Positions 53,666 to 63,471 of a stretch of DNA of 64,000 bases are shown one piece after another; within the stretch, counting starts at the first letter, position 1, and every line of letters begins with the position of its first letter. The stretch is from Macrolepiota albuminosa (taxonomy: Eukaryota; Basidiomycota; Agaricomycetes; Agaricales; Agaricaceae): positions 434,001 to 498,000 of the forward strand of contig JAMWFC010000111.1 of NCBI GenBank assembly GCA_027475525.1. The letters are read 5' to 3'. The translations under genes were made by a program, and so were the position numbers. The notes below the pieces were generated by a model. The model searched no databases, was not told the origin of the DNA, and saw only the letters and a program-made list of their open reading frames with translations.

Positions 53666-56600
53666 GTTCTGCAGAGAGGGTTTTCAATAGAGCAATGGAT
53701 GAGTTGTACGCCTCTGCCACCTGGTGCTAATCAGTTTACATGTCAATCAGTAGAGTCTTCTAATGTATTGCTCCCTGTTCCTGATTCTCTGACTGAAACT
53801 GTAAGCACCTCTTCCAACGTACAAAATACCCCCTTGGTCCAAGCCTCAGCTAAGACCTCCTCTCCTCCTTCTCCTGTCCGACGACCACGTGTTCCAGCTT
53901 GGGAACGACACCTTCCTCGTTACTATGTTGTTGCCTCTACTCCCTCTCCCAACTCTCTGCGTCTGAATGTGGAAATTGAGACAACTGACACTCAGCAGAC
54001 TCGAAGCATCATAGCTCTCTTGGACAGTGGTGCTACTGGACTCTTCCTAGACACCCATTATGTGGAACAATACCAGCTCACTACCCGTCCCCTCTCTCAC
54101 CCTATTCCAGTCTATAACATTGACGGTACGCTCAATGAAGCTGGATCCATCCGCTCAGTGGTGGATTTAGTCCTTTGTTATCAGACTCATTCAGAGCATG
54201 CAGTCTTTGCAGTTACCAGCCTAGGAAAGCAGGACATGATACTTGGGTTCTCCTGGCTGCGTGATCACAATCCTGAGATTGACTGGGCCAAGGGTAAGGT
54301 GAGCATGAGCCGCTGCCCTCGACGGTGTTCCACATGTGCTAAGGAAGTGAGAGAGGAGCGCAGAGAGTCAGTCCGTGAGCGTGCTGCTATCCGGGCTTGC
54401 TGAGTTGGACACCTCCCCTTTGCAGACCTCGACCTACTGGATCCTCCTCCCTTGGTGTTCCCTTATAGAGAGGCCCTCTATGAGGACGTTCAAGGTGTAG
54501 TGAGTGAAGCCCAGATGGAAGATGGACATGAGGGTGAATTTGGATGCGCTCCTGACCCAGAGTCTCCAGACGAGGCTATTGAGACAGGTGATAGGATTTA
54601 TGCAACTACGTTACGACCTCCACCAACTGTAGCAGAGATTAGAGCTAGCCAAACTACCTCCCAGCGGCTAGCTCAGGCATTTGCTGCCAACTCTGCTCCT
54701 AAGTTGTTCCGAGATGCAGTTCCTCATCACCTGCAAGACTTTGAGGATGTTTTCTCTAAGGCATCATTTGACTCCCTGCCAGAGCGTAAGCAGTGGGACC
54801 ATGCAATTGAGCTTACGCCCAACGCTGAGCCCTCTAGCTGCAAGGTCTACCCACTCTCTCCCAGAGAACAGGATGAGCTTGATGCCTTTTTGCAGGAGAA
54901 TTTAGACTCTGGTCGCATCCGTCCCTCAAAGTCTCCGATGGCCTCTCCAGTCTTCTTCATTAAGAAGAAGGATGGATCTCTACATCTGGTTCAGGACTAT
55001 CGAGTCTTGAATGCAATGACTGTGAAGAATTGCTACCCCTTACCACTCATTTCAGAGCTTGTCAACAACCTCCGAGGTGCATGCTACTTTACCAAGTTGG
55101 ATGTCCGCTGGGGCTACAACAATGTGCACATCAAAGAAGGAGATGAGTGGAAGGGAGCATTCCGAACAAATCGTGGACTCTTTGAACCTCTGGTAATGTT
55201 TTTTGGCCTCACTAATAGCCCTGCCACCTTCCAGACCATGATGAACAACATCTTCTGAGACCTCATAGCGGAAGGTGTTGTGTGCATATACCTTGATGAT
55301 ATTCTCATCTATACCAAGACTCTAGAGGAGCTAGTCGGATTATACGCATTGTACTGGAACGTCTTCGCCAGCACCAGCTCCATCTTAAGCCAGAGAAGTG
55401 CGAGTTTGAGCAGACTAAGGTTGAATATCTTGGACTGATCATCTCTCATGGAATGGCTGAGATGGACCCAGTCAAGGTGGCTGGTGTAGCAGAGTGGCCA
55501 GAACCTAAGAACAAGAAGGAGGTTCAGGCCTTCCTGGGTTTCACCAACTTCTACTGGAGGTTTATTCAGGATTTCTCACACCATGCCCGGCCCCTCTTCG
55601 ATCTCACCACTAAGGACACTCCTTGGCACTGGGATGCAGCACAGCAGACAGCCTTTGATGCCCTCAAACAGGCAGTCACTTCAAAGCCTGTCCTTATATT
55701 CCCAGATGATGACTCTCCCTTCCGTGTTGAAGCTGATAGCTCAGATTTTGCTACTGGGGCTGTTCTCTCTCAACAGTCAAGGGAGGATGGTAAGTGGCAT
55801 CCTGTGGCTTTCTACTCCAAGAGTCTCAATGCTGTGGAGCAAAATTATGAGATCCATGACAAGGAGATGCTAGCTATCATTTGGTCATTTGAGGAGTGGC
55901 GACATTTCCTTGAGGGTGCCAGGCATAAATTCGAGGTGTGGACTGATCACAAGAACTTAGAGTACTTTTGGACGGCCAAGAAACTTAACCGCTGACAGGC
56001 TCGATGGTCCTTGTATCTGGCCAACTTTGACTTCTCTCTGCATCACAAACCTGGACGGAGCATGGGTAAGCCAGATGCGCTTTCTAGAAAGACAGAAGCT
56101 GAGCAGACCATGGTTCAGGAGCTAGTGACAATGACAATATTGTACTCCTAAAGCCAGAACTATTTGCTATCCATGCTCTAGAAGGTGTGGTTGGCCAGGG
56201 AGAAGAAGTGAGCATCCTTCGAGACATCCGACGAGGTAACCGGGAGGGCGCTCAAGAAGATCTGGTAGCTAAGGCTGCCATGGCCTTGCATGCTCGAGAG
56301 AAAGCTGGAGTGAAGTCTGTCCGCACCGACGAGTGGTCTCTGGAGAATGGTCTTCTCACCTTTCGGGGACGCATTTATGTTCCCAACCTGCCAGACCTCT
56401 GGAGGTGGATTGTGGAGCAGCATCATGACTCTTGAGTTGCAGGACATCCTGGCAGATGGAAGACACTGGAGCTGGTCTCACGGAATTACTGGTGGCCTCA
56501 AATGTCATGGTATATTGGCTCTTACACCTCCACCTGCGATCTTTGCCTTCGGACTAAGCCTATTACTGGTGGCCTCAAATGTCATGGTATATTGGCTCTT

Positions 56601-57844
56601 ACACCTCCACCTGCGATCTTTGCCTTCGGACTAAGCCTTGTCATCAGCCTCCTATGGGACAACTTCATCCATTGCCTATCCCAGCTGAGCGTTGGAGTGT
56701 GGCCTCGGTAGACTTTATTGTTGAGTTACCTGATTCTCATGAATATGATGCGATCATGGTGGTAGTGGATCTCTGTGGCAAGCGTGCTCATTTTATTCCA
56801 ACACACACTACTTGCTCAGCCATGGGCGCTGCCAATCTGTACCGGAAGCATGTCTGGAAGCTCCATGGGTTGTCAGATGCTTACGTCTCAGACCGTGGAC
56901 CTCAGTTTGTGGCAGAGTTTACTAGAGAACTGTATCGCCTCCTCCATGTCAAACTCCACACTTCCACAGCCTACCACCCCCAATCTGATGGCCAGACTGA
57001 GCGTGTCAACCAGGAGCTAGAACAGTATCTCCAGCTCTTCTGCAATGAACAACAGGATGACTGGGATGACCTATTACCAGAGGCAGAGTTTCAGTACAAC
57101 AACCGTGTACACGCTGCCACCCAGATGTCTCCTTTCCTTCTAGATACTGGTCGACATCCTCGGATGGGATTTGAGCCTCGTGGACGACCTTCAGAGAATG
57201 AAGCTGTCAACAAGTTCATAGATCGGATGAAGGCAGCCCAGGAGGAAGCCAAGGCAGCTTTAGCTAAGGCAAAGGATGACATGGCCCGCTACTACGATCG
57301 TGGACGAACTCCAGCCCCCAAGTACAAGCCTGGAGATTGAGTCTACCTGGATGCCTCTGACATTGCCACTACCCGACCTTCTCAGAAGCTCTCTCACCGT
57401 CGTCTAGGCCCCTTCCCTATAGTAAGACAGGTAGGCCCACTTGCCTATCGACTCAAGCTGCCTAGTGGAATGAGTCGACTCCATCCAGTCTTCAATGTGG
57501 TGAAGCTTTCTCCAGCCCCAGAGGATCCAATCCCAGGTCGACGTCCACAGCCACCTCCACCACCAGTTCTGGTAAACAACCAAGAAGAGTACAAAGTGGA
57601 ACGAATTCTAGACAGCCGACTCTTTAGGAATAAGCTTCAGTTCAAGGTCAAGTGGAAGGGCTACAGAATCGAGGACATCTCCTGGGAGCCACAAGAGAAT
57701 GTCCATGCCCCTGCCTTAGTCCGGGAATTCTATCAACAGCATCCCAATGCTCCCCGGGCAATCAGAGGCCTCTATTCTCTTTCCAAGGTAGACCAGGCCA
57801 TCCAGAACTACTTCTATCCAGCACATCGAGACGCCGCGCTCTAG
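53645..57844 (+). pseudogene. chromovirus pol: protease, RT, RNase H, integrase, chromodomain
   Basis: In order: protease with LLDSGATGLFLD near 54020; RT with QDYRVLNAMTVKNCYPLPLI, KLDVRWGYNNV and YLDD near 55290; RNase H with VEADSSDFATGAVLSQ and WTDHKNLEYF; integrase with a zinc finger (HHD..CDLC) and the DD35E core (VDFIVELPDS, SDRGPQFVAEF, DGQTERVNQELEQYL). At the C-terminus is a chromodomain, EYKVERILDSRLFRNKLQFK then VKWKGY..ISWEP. In-frame TGA codons lie at 54401, 55256, 55993, 56433 and 57338. Single-base deletions near 55330 and 56103 shift the frame. The duplication at 56485 shifts it again by exactly the amount expected from 77 bp. Confidence 0.9.
56485..56638. repeat. 77-bp perfect tandem duplication I
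   Basis: Copies at 56485-56561 and 56562-56638 are identical. It lies in the integrase zinc-finger region, so CDLCLRTK occurs twice in different phases. Confidence 0.92.
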
Positions 57845-57852
57845 AGGGGGGG
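57843..57852 (+). promoter_or_regulatory. polypurine tract of the chromodomain element
   Basis: AGAGGGGGGG three bases before the 3' LTR is the expected plus-strand primer for reverse transcription. It overlaps the pol stop codon. Confidence 0.75.
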
Positions 57853-57855
57853 TGA

Positions 57856-58431
57856 TGTCAGGGGACTCCTCATTTCTTCCTTTTCTCACTCCTTATCTCT
57901 TCACTCTTCTTCCATTCATTCTCTTATTTCTTCTTCAGGGGACTCCTCATTTCTTCCTTTTCTCACTCCTTATCTCTTCACTCTTCTTCCATTCATTCTC
58001 TTATTTCTTCTGACATTATTTCATTTTACTGTTTCTATTCTTTCAACACTATCTGTTAGTACTACTCTCAGCCCTTGAGATGCTCTGGTTCTTTAGCCAC
58101 TATTCAGACAAGTGTGGGCCCACTCAGCACCGCTTCCAGACCGCTTATATAAGCCAGAGTTTGCCAGAGTTTGCCCCTTATTTGTACAAGTGTTTGTGTA
58201 GGCAATTTTTGAGTTTTTAAGGTTTTGTTGTACTGTACAGTTGTTTCCCATGCTTCAGAGGCCCCAGAAGCATCCAACCTGGCATAGGGAATCTCTAGAC
58301 TTGTTCTCTTTGGATCTCTCTCTGCCAGGTGAGTAGCTACCTTGATATTGTCAGTATATATTCTAATACACTTTGGATCTCTCTCTGCCAGCTGTGTGAC
58401 TGAGCCACAGCCTCTAGAGGTCGCTCTTACA
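57856..58431 (+). repeat. 3' LTR of the chromodomain element
   Basis: Begins TGTCAGGGGAC and ends CGCTCTTACA, 576 bp. Subtracting the 77-bp duplication gives 499 bp, identical in length to the 5' LTR. Few substitutions separate the two LTRs, so insertion is fairly recent despite the stops. Confidence 0.92.
57858..58011. repeat. 77-bp perfect tandem duplication J
   Basis: Copies at 57858-57934 and 57935-58011 are identical. At the start of the 3' LTR; absent from the 5' LTR. Confidence 0.92.
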
Positions 58432-58445
58432 AATAATATATTCAA

Positions 58446-59490
58446 ACAAGCTATGATTCATGTCTTCAGCATGAATTCTGTAGTTCATTGGGAGCTTTGC
58501 CTCTAAACTCCTCTTAACACAGCCTCCACCCTAACTTCACTTTGTTTAGTTAAGGCTTCAAGTATGCATAAGTAACTTAGCCTCCACTCCAACCTCACTG
58601 TGTTTAGCAGGGCTCCAAGTATATATAGAAAACTCAGTGCTTAATCTTAGCCTCAACCTCACTTTATTTGGTTAAGGCCTTGGTTTTCTTCAACTCTCAA
58701 AGCATTATTCTAAGCTAAATTTAATTCTTCTTGAATTTTTTAAATTTTATTAAATATTTATAGATTTTAAAAAACCTTGAATTAGTGTATTATTGGCTCT
58801 TAAATTTTTTCTGATTTTTCAGTGATTTCCTTAGAATTTTCTAAGCATTTCTAATACTTAAATGAGCTAATTCTTATGTAGTTACTCTAAAAGGAAGGTT
58901 CTTGATCAGTGCCTTGGTCAGCCTTGCTAATCACATTGTTTTTCCCAGGCCTTGTTCTATTCTATATAGACAAGCTTTGATTTGTGCCCTTGACAAGAAT
59001 TTTGTAGCTTGTTGGCGGCTTTGCTCCCAAACCTCTCCAACACAGCCTCTACTCTTTGTTCAGTTAGAGCTCTAAGTATGTATAAGTAACTTAGCTTCTA
59101 CCCCAACCTCACTTCATTTGGTTAGGGCTCCAAGTATGTATAAAGAACTTAGTGCTTAATCTCAGCCTCAACCTCACTTTGTTCAGTTAATCAGTAGCAA
59201 ATTTTCCTGGATTTTTCAGTGATTTTTGAGGAATTATTTCAGCATTTTCTACTAACATCTACTAAAAAACAGACCAATTGAATTCTTCTTGAAATTTTCA
59301 GCTTTATTTGAGCATTTATAAATCTCAAAAAAAACTTAAAATTAGTATATCATTAGCTCTTCAATTTTTCCTGATTTTTCCTGGAATTTGCTAAGCATTT
59401 CTAATACTCAAATAAGCCAACTCTTATGCTGTTACCATGAAATGAAGGTTCTTGATCAGTCTTGGTCAGCATTAGTCATTTACTAAAATT
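58446..59490. repeat. two diverged direct copies of a 524-bp AT-rich unit
   Basis: The stretch from ACAAGCT at 58446 is repeated from 58970. Shared landmarks are GAATTYTGTAG, CTTAGCYTC, CTCCAAGTAT and TTCTTGATCAGT. Inside each unit a shorter motif (CCTCACT..GTT..GG..CAAGTAT) also recurs, so there is higher-order structure. No coding frame. It directly follows the chromodomain element. Confidence 0.7.
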
Positions 59491-59819
59491 TCTACAAAAG
59501 TCATCCTATATATTATCACTTCATTCAGTTAGGGCTTTAAATATGTATATTAGTAACTCAGCTTCTATCATAATCTTACTTTCATTATGTCTTACTGATG
59601 CTAGCATATGTTGTTAATGAATAGAGAGTTTCACATTTATCAAATATTACAATATCAAGAAATAATGCTATAATTTCAAGTTATATATATATATTATATT
59701 AGTACAGTATCAACAAAAGTCAAGTTAGATGCTAAAATATAAAAGTCAGTAATAAGTAGTTAATTAACAATCACACTTGTAAACCATTGAGGATTTCAGT
59801 TGTTTTTGATGTATTTTCT
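59491..59819. other. AT-rich spacer, no gene
   Basis: Contains a TA-dinucleotide run near 59680. No supported frame. Confidence 0.4.
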
Positions 59820-60330
59820 TCTGACAAAATAACTCCAATACAATCTCCTGATGTGCATCAAGAAAGTGCAACATAAAGTTGGCCATATGTAAAAACAAGT
59901 GATCAAAAGGTCCAATCTAACATATTTGACTGATTGCCCTTGAGACCTGTTGATAGTCATAACAAAGGCCAAAAACTATCTCCTGCATAATGATATCAGC
60001 AAATCCTTTTCAGAGGCATCTAGATTGATCCTTGAAATCAAAACAGTTGAACCTGAAAACTTAACATCTCTACTGATGATACAACATCTGAGGACTTTGA
60101 TGCTGATATAAGTGACAATCATTCTTGTTCCATTGCAAAGTCCTTTGATTGTATCCAGATTCCTAAGGAGCATGACAGAAACTTCAATCTTCAAAGCCAG
60201 TTTAGCCAAAGGAAGACTACTGGCTTTCAAAGAGTTGAAATATTCCACAGGATATAATGCAAGGCCATCAAGATTCCTGTTATCAGACAGAACAGAATCT
60301 GCACTCTATAAAAAATCACATTAGTTTCCA
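59820..60330 (-). pseudogene. C-terminal remnant of a Helitron/PIF1-family helicase
   Basis: On the minus strand: VEYFNSLKASSLPLAKLALK, then MLLRNLDTIKGLCNGTRMIV, ISRINLDASEKD, LCRRQF-like codons and MTINRSQGQSVKYVRLDL. This is the conserved end of PIF1-like helicases of Helitron RepHel proteins. Helicase motifs I-III and any Rep domain are absent, and the frame is broken near 59975. A truncated transposon relic. Confidence 0.75.
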
Positions 60331-60440
60331 CAAAACAATTGTCCCATATACTATAGATGTCTGTAAACCACCCTATCTATCAACTTTTGACAGTGACACA
60401 TCAATGCTAAACCTCACAAAGCACGATTTTGGCGAGGCAT

Positions 60441-61013
60441 TCTGTTGACAAAGAATTACAATGTTTCAACGTCCAACTTCTGGCACTCATCAGAAGATAA
60501 GTAGCTTTGTCAACGAAGCTCTGAGGTGTTTAAACATCATTATCGCCATCGCAGTTACGCTGCCTGATGTAAAACACAAGAACACAGAACACGCCGTCAC
60601 ATCACCCAGTTGTTAAGATCTCAAAGTAATCAACGCGACCAACGCCCATCAGGTGTGGTGCAATCAGATTCCCTTGACACCAGACTCCGCGACCCCTTGT
60701 GCCTGATTTCAATTAGGATGGTGTGTCTAGGAAGGATTGTTTGAGCGGGGAGGCGGCCACCAATAGAACACGCAGGTCCTTATTGCTTTTTTGCTTCTTG
60801 AATCTTGATGAGTGGAGACCAAATGATCGTGATTAGTGGCCATGACGACATGATTTTCGATGTAGTTCCTTGTGTCTATTGAGAGTGTACGAGACGAGAC
60901 TTAGGCGTGTTCAGGAGGACACTAATCCGAGAGGGAACAATATTTTTCCTCACGTGCGGTTTGAAGCAGAAGCCATCGACGTTACGTATGTTTATCTCTT
61001 CATTCGACTTTCG
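60441..61013. other. spacer between repeat zone and Gon7-like gene
   Basis: Base composition returns to about 50% GC. It should contain the promoter of the gene at 61014. Nothing else supported. Confidence 0.4.
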
Positions 61014-61304
61014 ATGGCGACGATAACAATCAGCTACGAGCTCAATCCGCCCACGCAGATAGTCAAGGAGGCAAAGGAGATCAGCGTATCAAAAACCCTG
61101 ACGCATGCGCTTGACTGTAATTCCTCCGAAGTGGGATCGGAGGCGTATTATGGCGCGCTCAGAGTTGCGATCGCTAAGGCCAGGGATCAACTCGGAAATG
61201 AGCTGACCGTGTGGAGAGATGCTGTTGGAAAGGCAGAATCGAGTAAGGAGACCGCAAAGACACTGAAGTACGATGTCGAGGATGCAGAGGAAGAGGAAGA
61301 ATGA
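61014..61304 (+). CDS. Gon7-like subunit of the EKC/KEOPS complex (probable)
   Basis: A single-exon frame of 96 residues starts MATITISYELNPPTQIVKEA. It has a central YYGALRVAIAKARDQLGNEL and WRDAVGKAESSKETAK, and an acidic C-terminus (DAEEEEE). This pattern fits the small, poorly conserved fungal Gon7 family, an accessory subunit of the complex that makes t6A on tRNA. Length is normal for the family. The assignment rests on general resemblance, so a different small acidic protein remains possible. It converges with uL2m; the stops are 127 bp apart. Confidence 0.55.
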   Translation: MATITISYELNPPTQIVKEAKEISVSKTLTHALDCNSSEVGSEAYYGALRVAIAKARDQLGNELTVWRDAVGKAESSKETAKTLKYDVEDAEEEEE

Positions 61305-61431
61305 AAAGAAAAGACAGAGGTCAGCAGGAATAGGAATGGTCACGCTGCACGATTGACTAAATGTCGAACGTTTGCAGGACATGATCAAAGTAATTATTAG
61401 TGATAAAGTACCGAGGACACCTGGTGGCGCT

Positions 61432-62664
61432 CTATCTACGTTTGTCCTTCCCTCTAGGGCGTTCACGAATGACCATTTTATTGCTATTCTTCGGGCCTTT
61501 GGGTCCTGGTTTTCTCGTACGCGTTCCTTTAGTGCCCCAGCCCCAAATAGATACAGGATGTTTGTTAGACTTGGACTTTCCTCTTCCACCTCCGTGAGGG
61601 TGATCACATCTACAGAAGAGTTAGCCATTTATGAGTGACGAATCACATTCAAAAGCTTGTACGTACGCGTTCATGGCGACACCACGCACCGAGGGCCGTC
61701 TACCCAACCAGCGCGCGCGACCGGCCTTGCCAAGACTTCTGCCCTTCCAAAGTGGATTGCTAACCTTGCCTACTGTCGCGCAGCAGTCGGACAGGATTTT
61801 CCGTACTTCACCACTTTGTAGACGGATGTGACTATAGCGTCCTGCATCCTCGTGGCTCACGATCTGTCCAAACGACCCAGCGGCGCGAACGAGGATACCT
61901 GGGCCAGAAGGTTGAAGTGCAATATTGTGGATAATTGTCCCAGGTGGCATAAGTTTGAGGGGGAGCACATTTCCTGGTTTTAAAGTCATAGTGCGCAAGA
62001 TACCGAGCGCAAGCGAATGCGCAGACGAAGTGTTCTGTCCCCGTCCCCCACTCTGTCCCCCCGCCGCCTCAGAAATATTCTCCTCTTCCTTCTTAGCCGC
62101 ATCAAACTCAGGAATAAACCCCTCAGGGATTCCCTGCCTGAAACTCTGCACTTCATCGCCCGCCCTCATCCCATCGGTCGCGAGGATATACTTCCACCGT
62201 TGTATACCCTCGTGTTTCGGGTTCCGGCTTCGCACGAGTGCGATGTGCGCTGACCGACCGGGGTCGTACTCGATACGGATGACATCGTAAATACCTTGCT
62301 CTTCACGCACGAAGTCGAGCGTACGTATACGTTGACGGTGTCCGCCACCACGATGTCGTACAGTTATGCGTCCGTACGAGTTACGGCCTCCCTTCTTGCG
62401 TTTTGCAATAGTTAGTGCCCGTACCGGACGTCCTTCGTATAAATGCAGATTCAGTGGTCTCTTCAGATGCCGAATACCTGGTGTAATGGGTTTGTATGTT
62501 TTGAACAGCGACGTGGACCGCGACAAGGCTTTTTTGATGTCTGTCGTTGAAGTTTTCTTCCTCCGTAATTCTGTAGAATAGCCGCGGAAAAGGGTTTGGG
62601 TCCATTGGGATGAGGAGAAACACGTTCTCAGCAGGGCAGCATTGCCCCGCACCAAGGAGAACAT
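61432..62664 (-). CDS. mitochondrial ribosomal protein uL2m
   Basis: This protein of the mitochondrial large subunit lies near the peptidyl-transferase centre. The N-terminus [20 protein letters not shown] is a presequence. The uL2 core includes [74 protein letters not shown] and [20 protein letters not shown]. An intron (61666-61610, GTACGT..TGTAG) joins AMNA to the conserved [19 protein letters not shown] and [19 protein letters not shown]. Without that intron the frame stops at 61621 and loses the universal C-terminus, so the spliced form is right. An insertion (about residues 195-215, Glu/Gly-rich) is lineage-specific. Intact. Confidence 0.93.
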
Positions 62665-63471
62665 GAGAAATTTATGACAAACTCAAAAAAGGAAATTCAT
62701 CACCGCCTTTGTTTGGCTCTTTAAGTTGACTCTCCTCAAGGGGCATTTCCTAATCACCACTTACAACCGCCAGCACATGTATTACTCTAACTCTAACGAA
62801 TGAAACTTGCGATATCCTCAATATGTCACTAATTTATTGAATGAAGGCCGACTACTGATGGTAGAATGGCGCTGGCTAATTATGGAACAACTTGACTGGA
62901 GTTCAGAGTTTTCTACTAAATATCTTCGTTCTCAATGCCTTCAAGAAATTTTCAATTAGTTATACCTAGCAGTGAGTTCTATCTCTTAACTTGCAGTTGA
63001 CTAATGACTGAATATCAAATTAGAGCTGTTTGCCAAGTATAGTGAGTGTGAGCTTGATTTCTACTTTGGAAACCGGTCAATTGACCTACTTTATCTATGA
63101 AACGCATCATACACTCAATCCCTATCATTCATTCGGCACAATGGTATCACAACTCTGTATAGCGGGGGCACATTTTGGGTAGTTGCAAAACCGAGGAAGA
63201 TCCGTGATCAGGGAGCTGCAACACATGATTCAGGGTAGAGCACACCTTTTCCCAGAAAGGTCTCGAAATACCGTTGATGAATGTTTCGAACTCTACGTAG
63301 GCATCGCAAAATCTGGAAAAATCCACCGATTCTGGATTTAGGATGAGCGATTCTACTACCTTCGTAGTTCTGGAATCCACGCTTGCTGATGCATCGAGGT
63401 AAGAGTCCAATCCCTGAAAGTTTATAAGAACGCGATGGACTGTGTTGGGGAGCACCTTCTCAAGGATCGAT
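62665..63471. other. intergenic between uL2m and the GDSL esterase
   Basis: About 800 bp with divergent promoters. A minus-strand open frame of 112 codons at 63147-63485 overlaps the esterase start and has no recognised domain; it may be chance or part of an unknown gene. Confidence 0.4.

Larger units (their letters stand above)
52272..53730 (+). pseudogene. chromovirus gag, with TGA stops and duplications
   Basis: It starts MTQPAPSDTPLDTSAP. A retrotransposon Gag domain lies at about 52650-53170 (DAFNGDRAIGECFLQSC, then WDQFEKEFWTEFFPLDPAKV and LDEYIDSFRALAEQA). A CCHC zinc knuckle CYRCGKPGHFAWYC is near 53365. In-frame TGA codons at 52796, 53051, 53105 and 53174 sit where related Gags have arginine. 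The 77-bp duplications at 52486 and 53512 each shift the frame. After allowing for the second, the gag frame ends at TAA 53728-53730, overlapping the pol frame in the +1 phase. Confidence 0.85.
51582..58431 (+). mobile_element. chromodomain Ty3/Gypsy element (chromovirus), degenerate
   Basis: Two LTRs flank gag and pol in the order Gag-PR-RT-RH-IN-chromodomain. The flanks are GATAA (51577-51581) and AATAA (58432-58436), a 5-bp target duplication with one mismatch. A polypurine tract precedes the 3' LTR. Immediately after the 5' LTR is an 11-nt sequence complementary to an internal LTR site, fitting Tf1/sushi-type self-priming. Nine in-frame TGA stops and two single-base deletions make it non-autonomous. 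Four 77-bp duplications lie inside it (G, H, I wholly internal; F across the 5' LTR end) and one (J) in the 3' LTR. Confidence 0.93.

Noticed and set aside
52796..57340. Reassignment of TGA as a sense codon
   Set aside because: Several host genes in this window (RPL24, HisRS, PEX19, GNA1) end in TGA, so TGA is a normal stop here; CpG decay in the transposon is the simpler reading.
58446..59490. CRISPR-like or satellite array
   Set aside because: There are only two diverged long units and no regular spacer-repeat pattern; CRISPR is not expected in a fungal nuclear genome.
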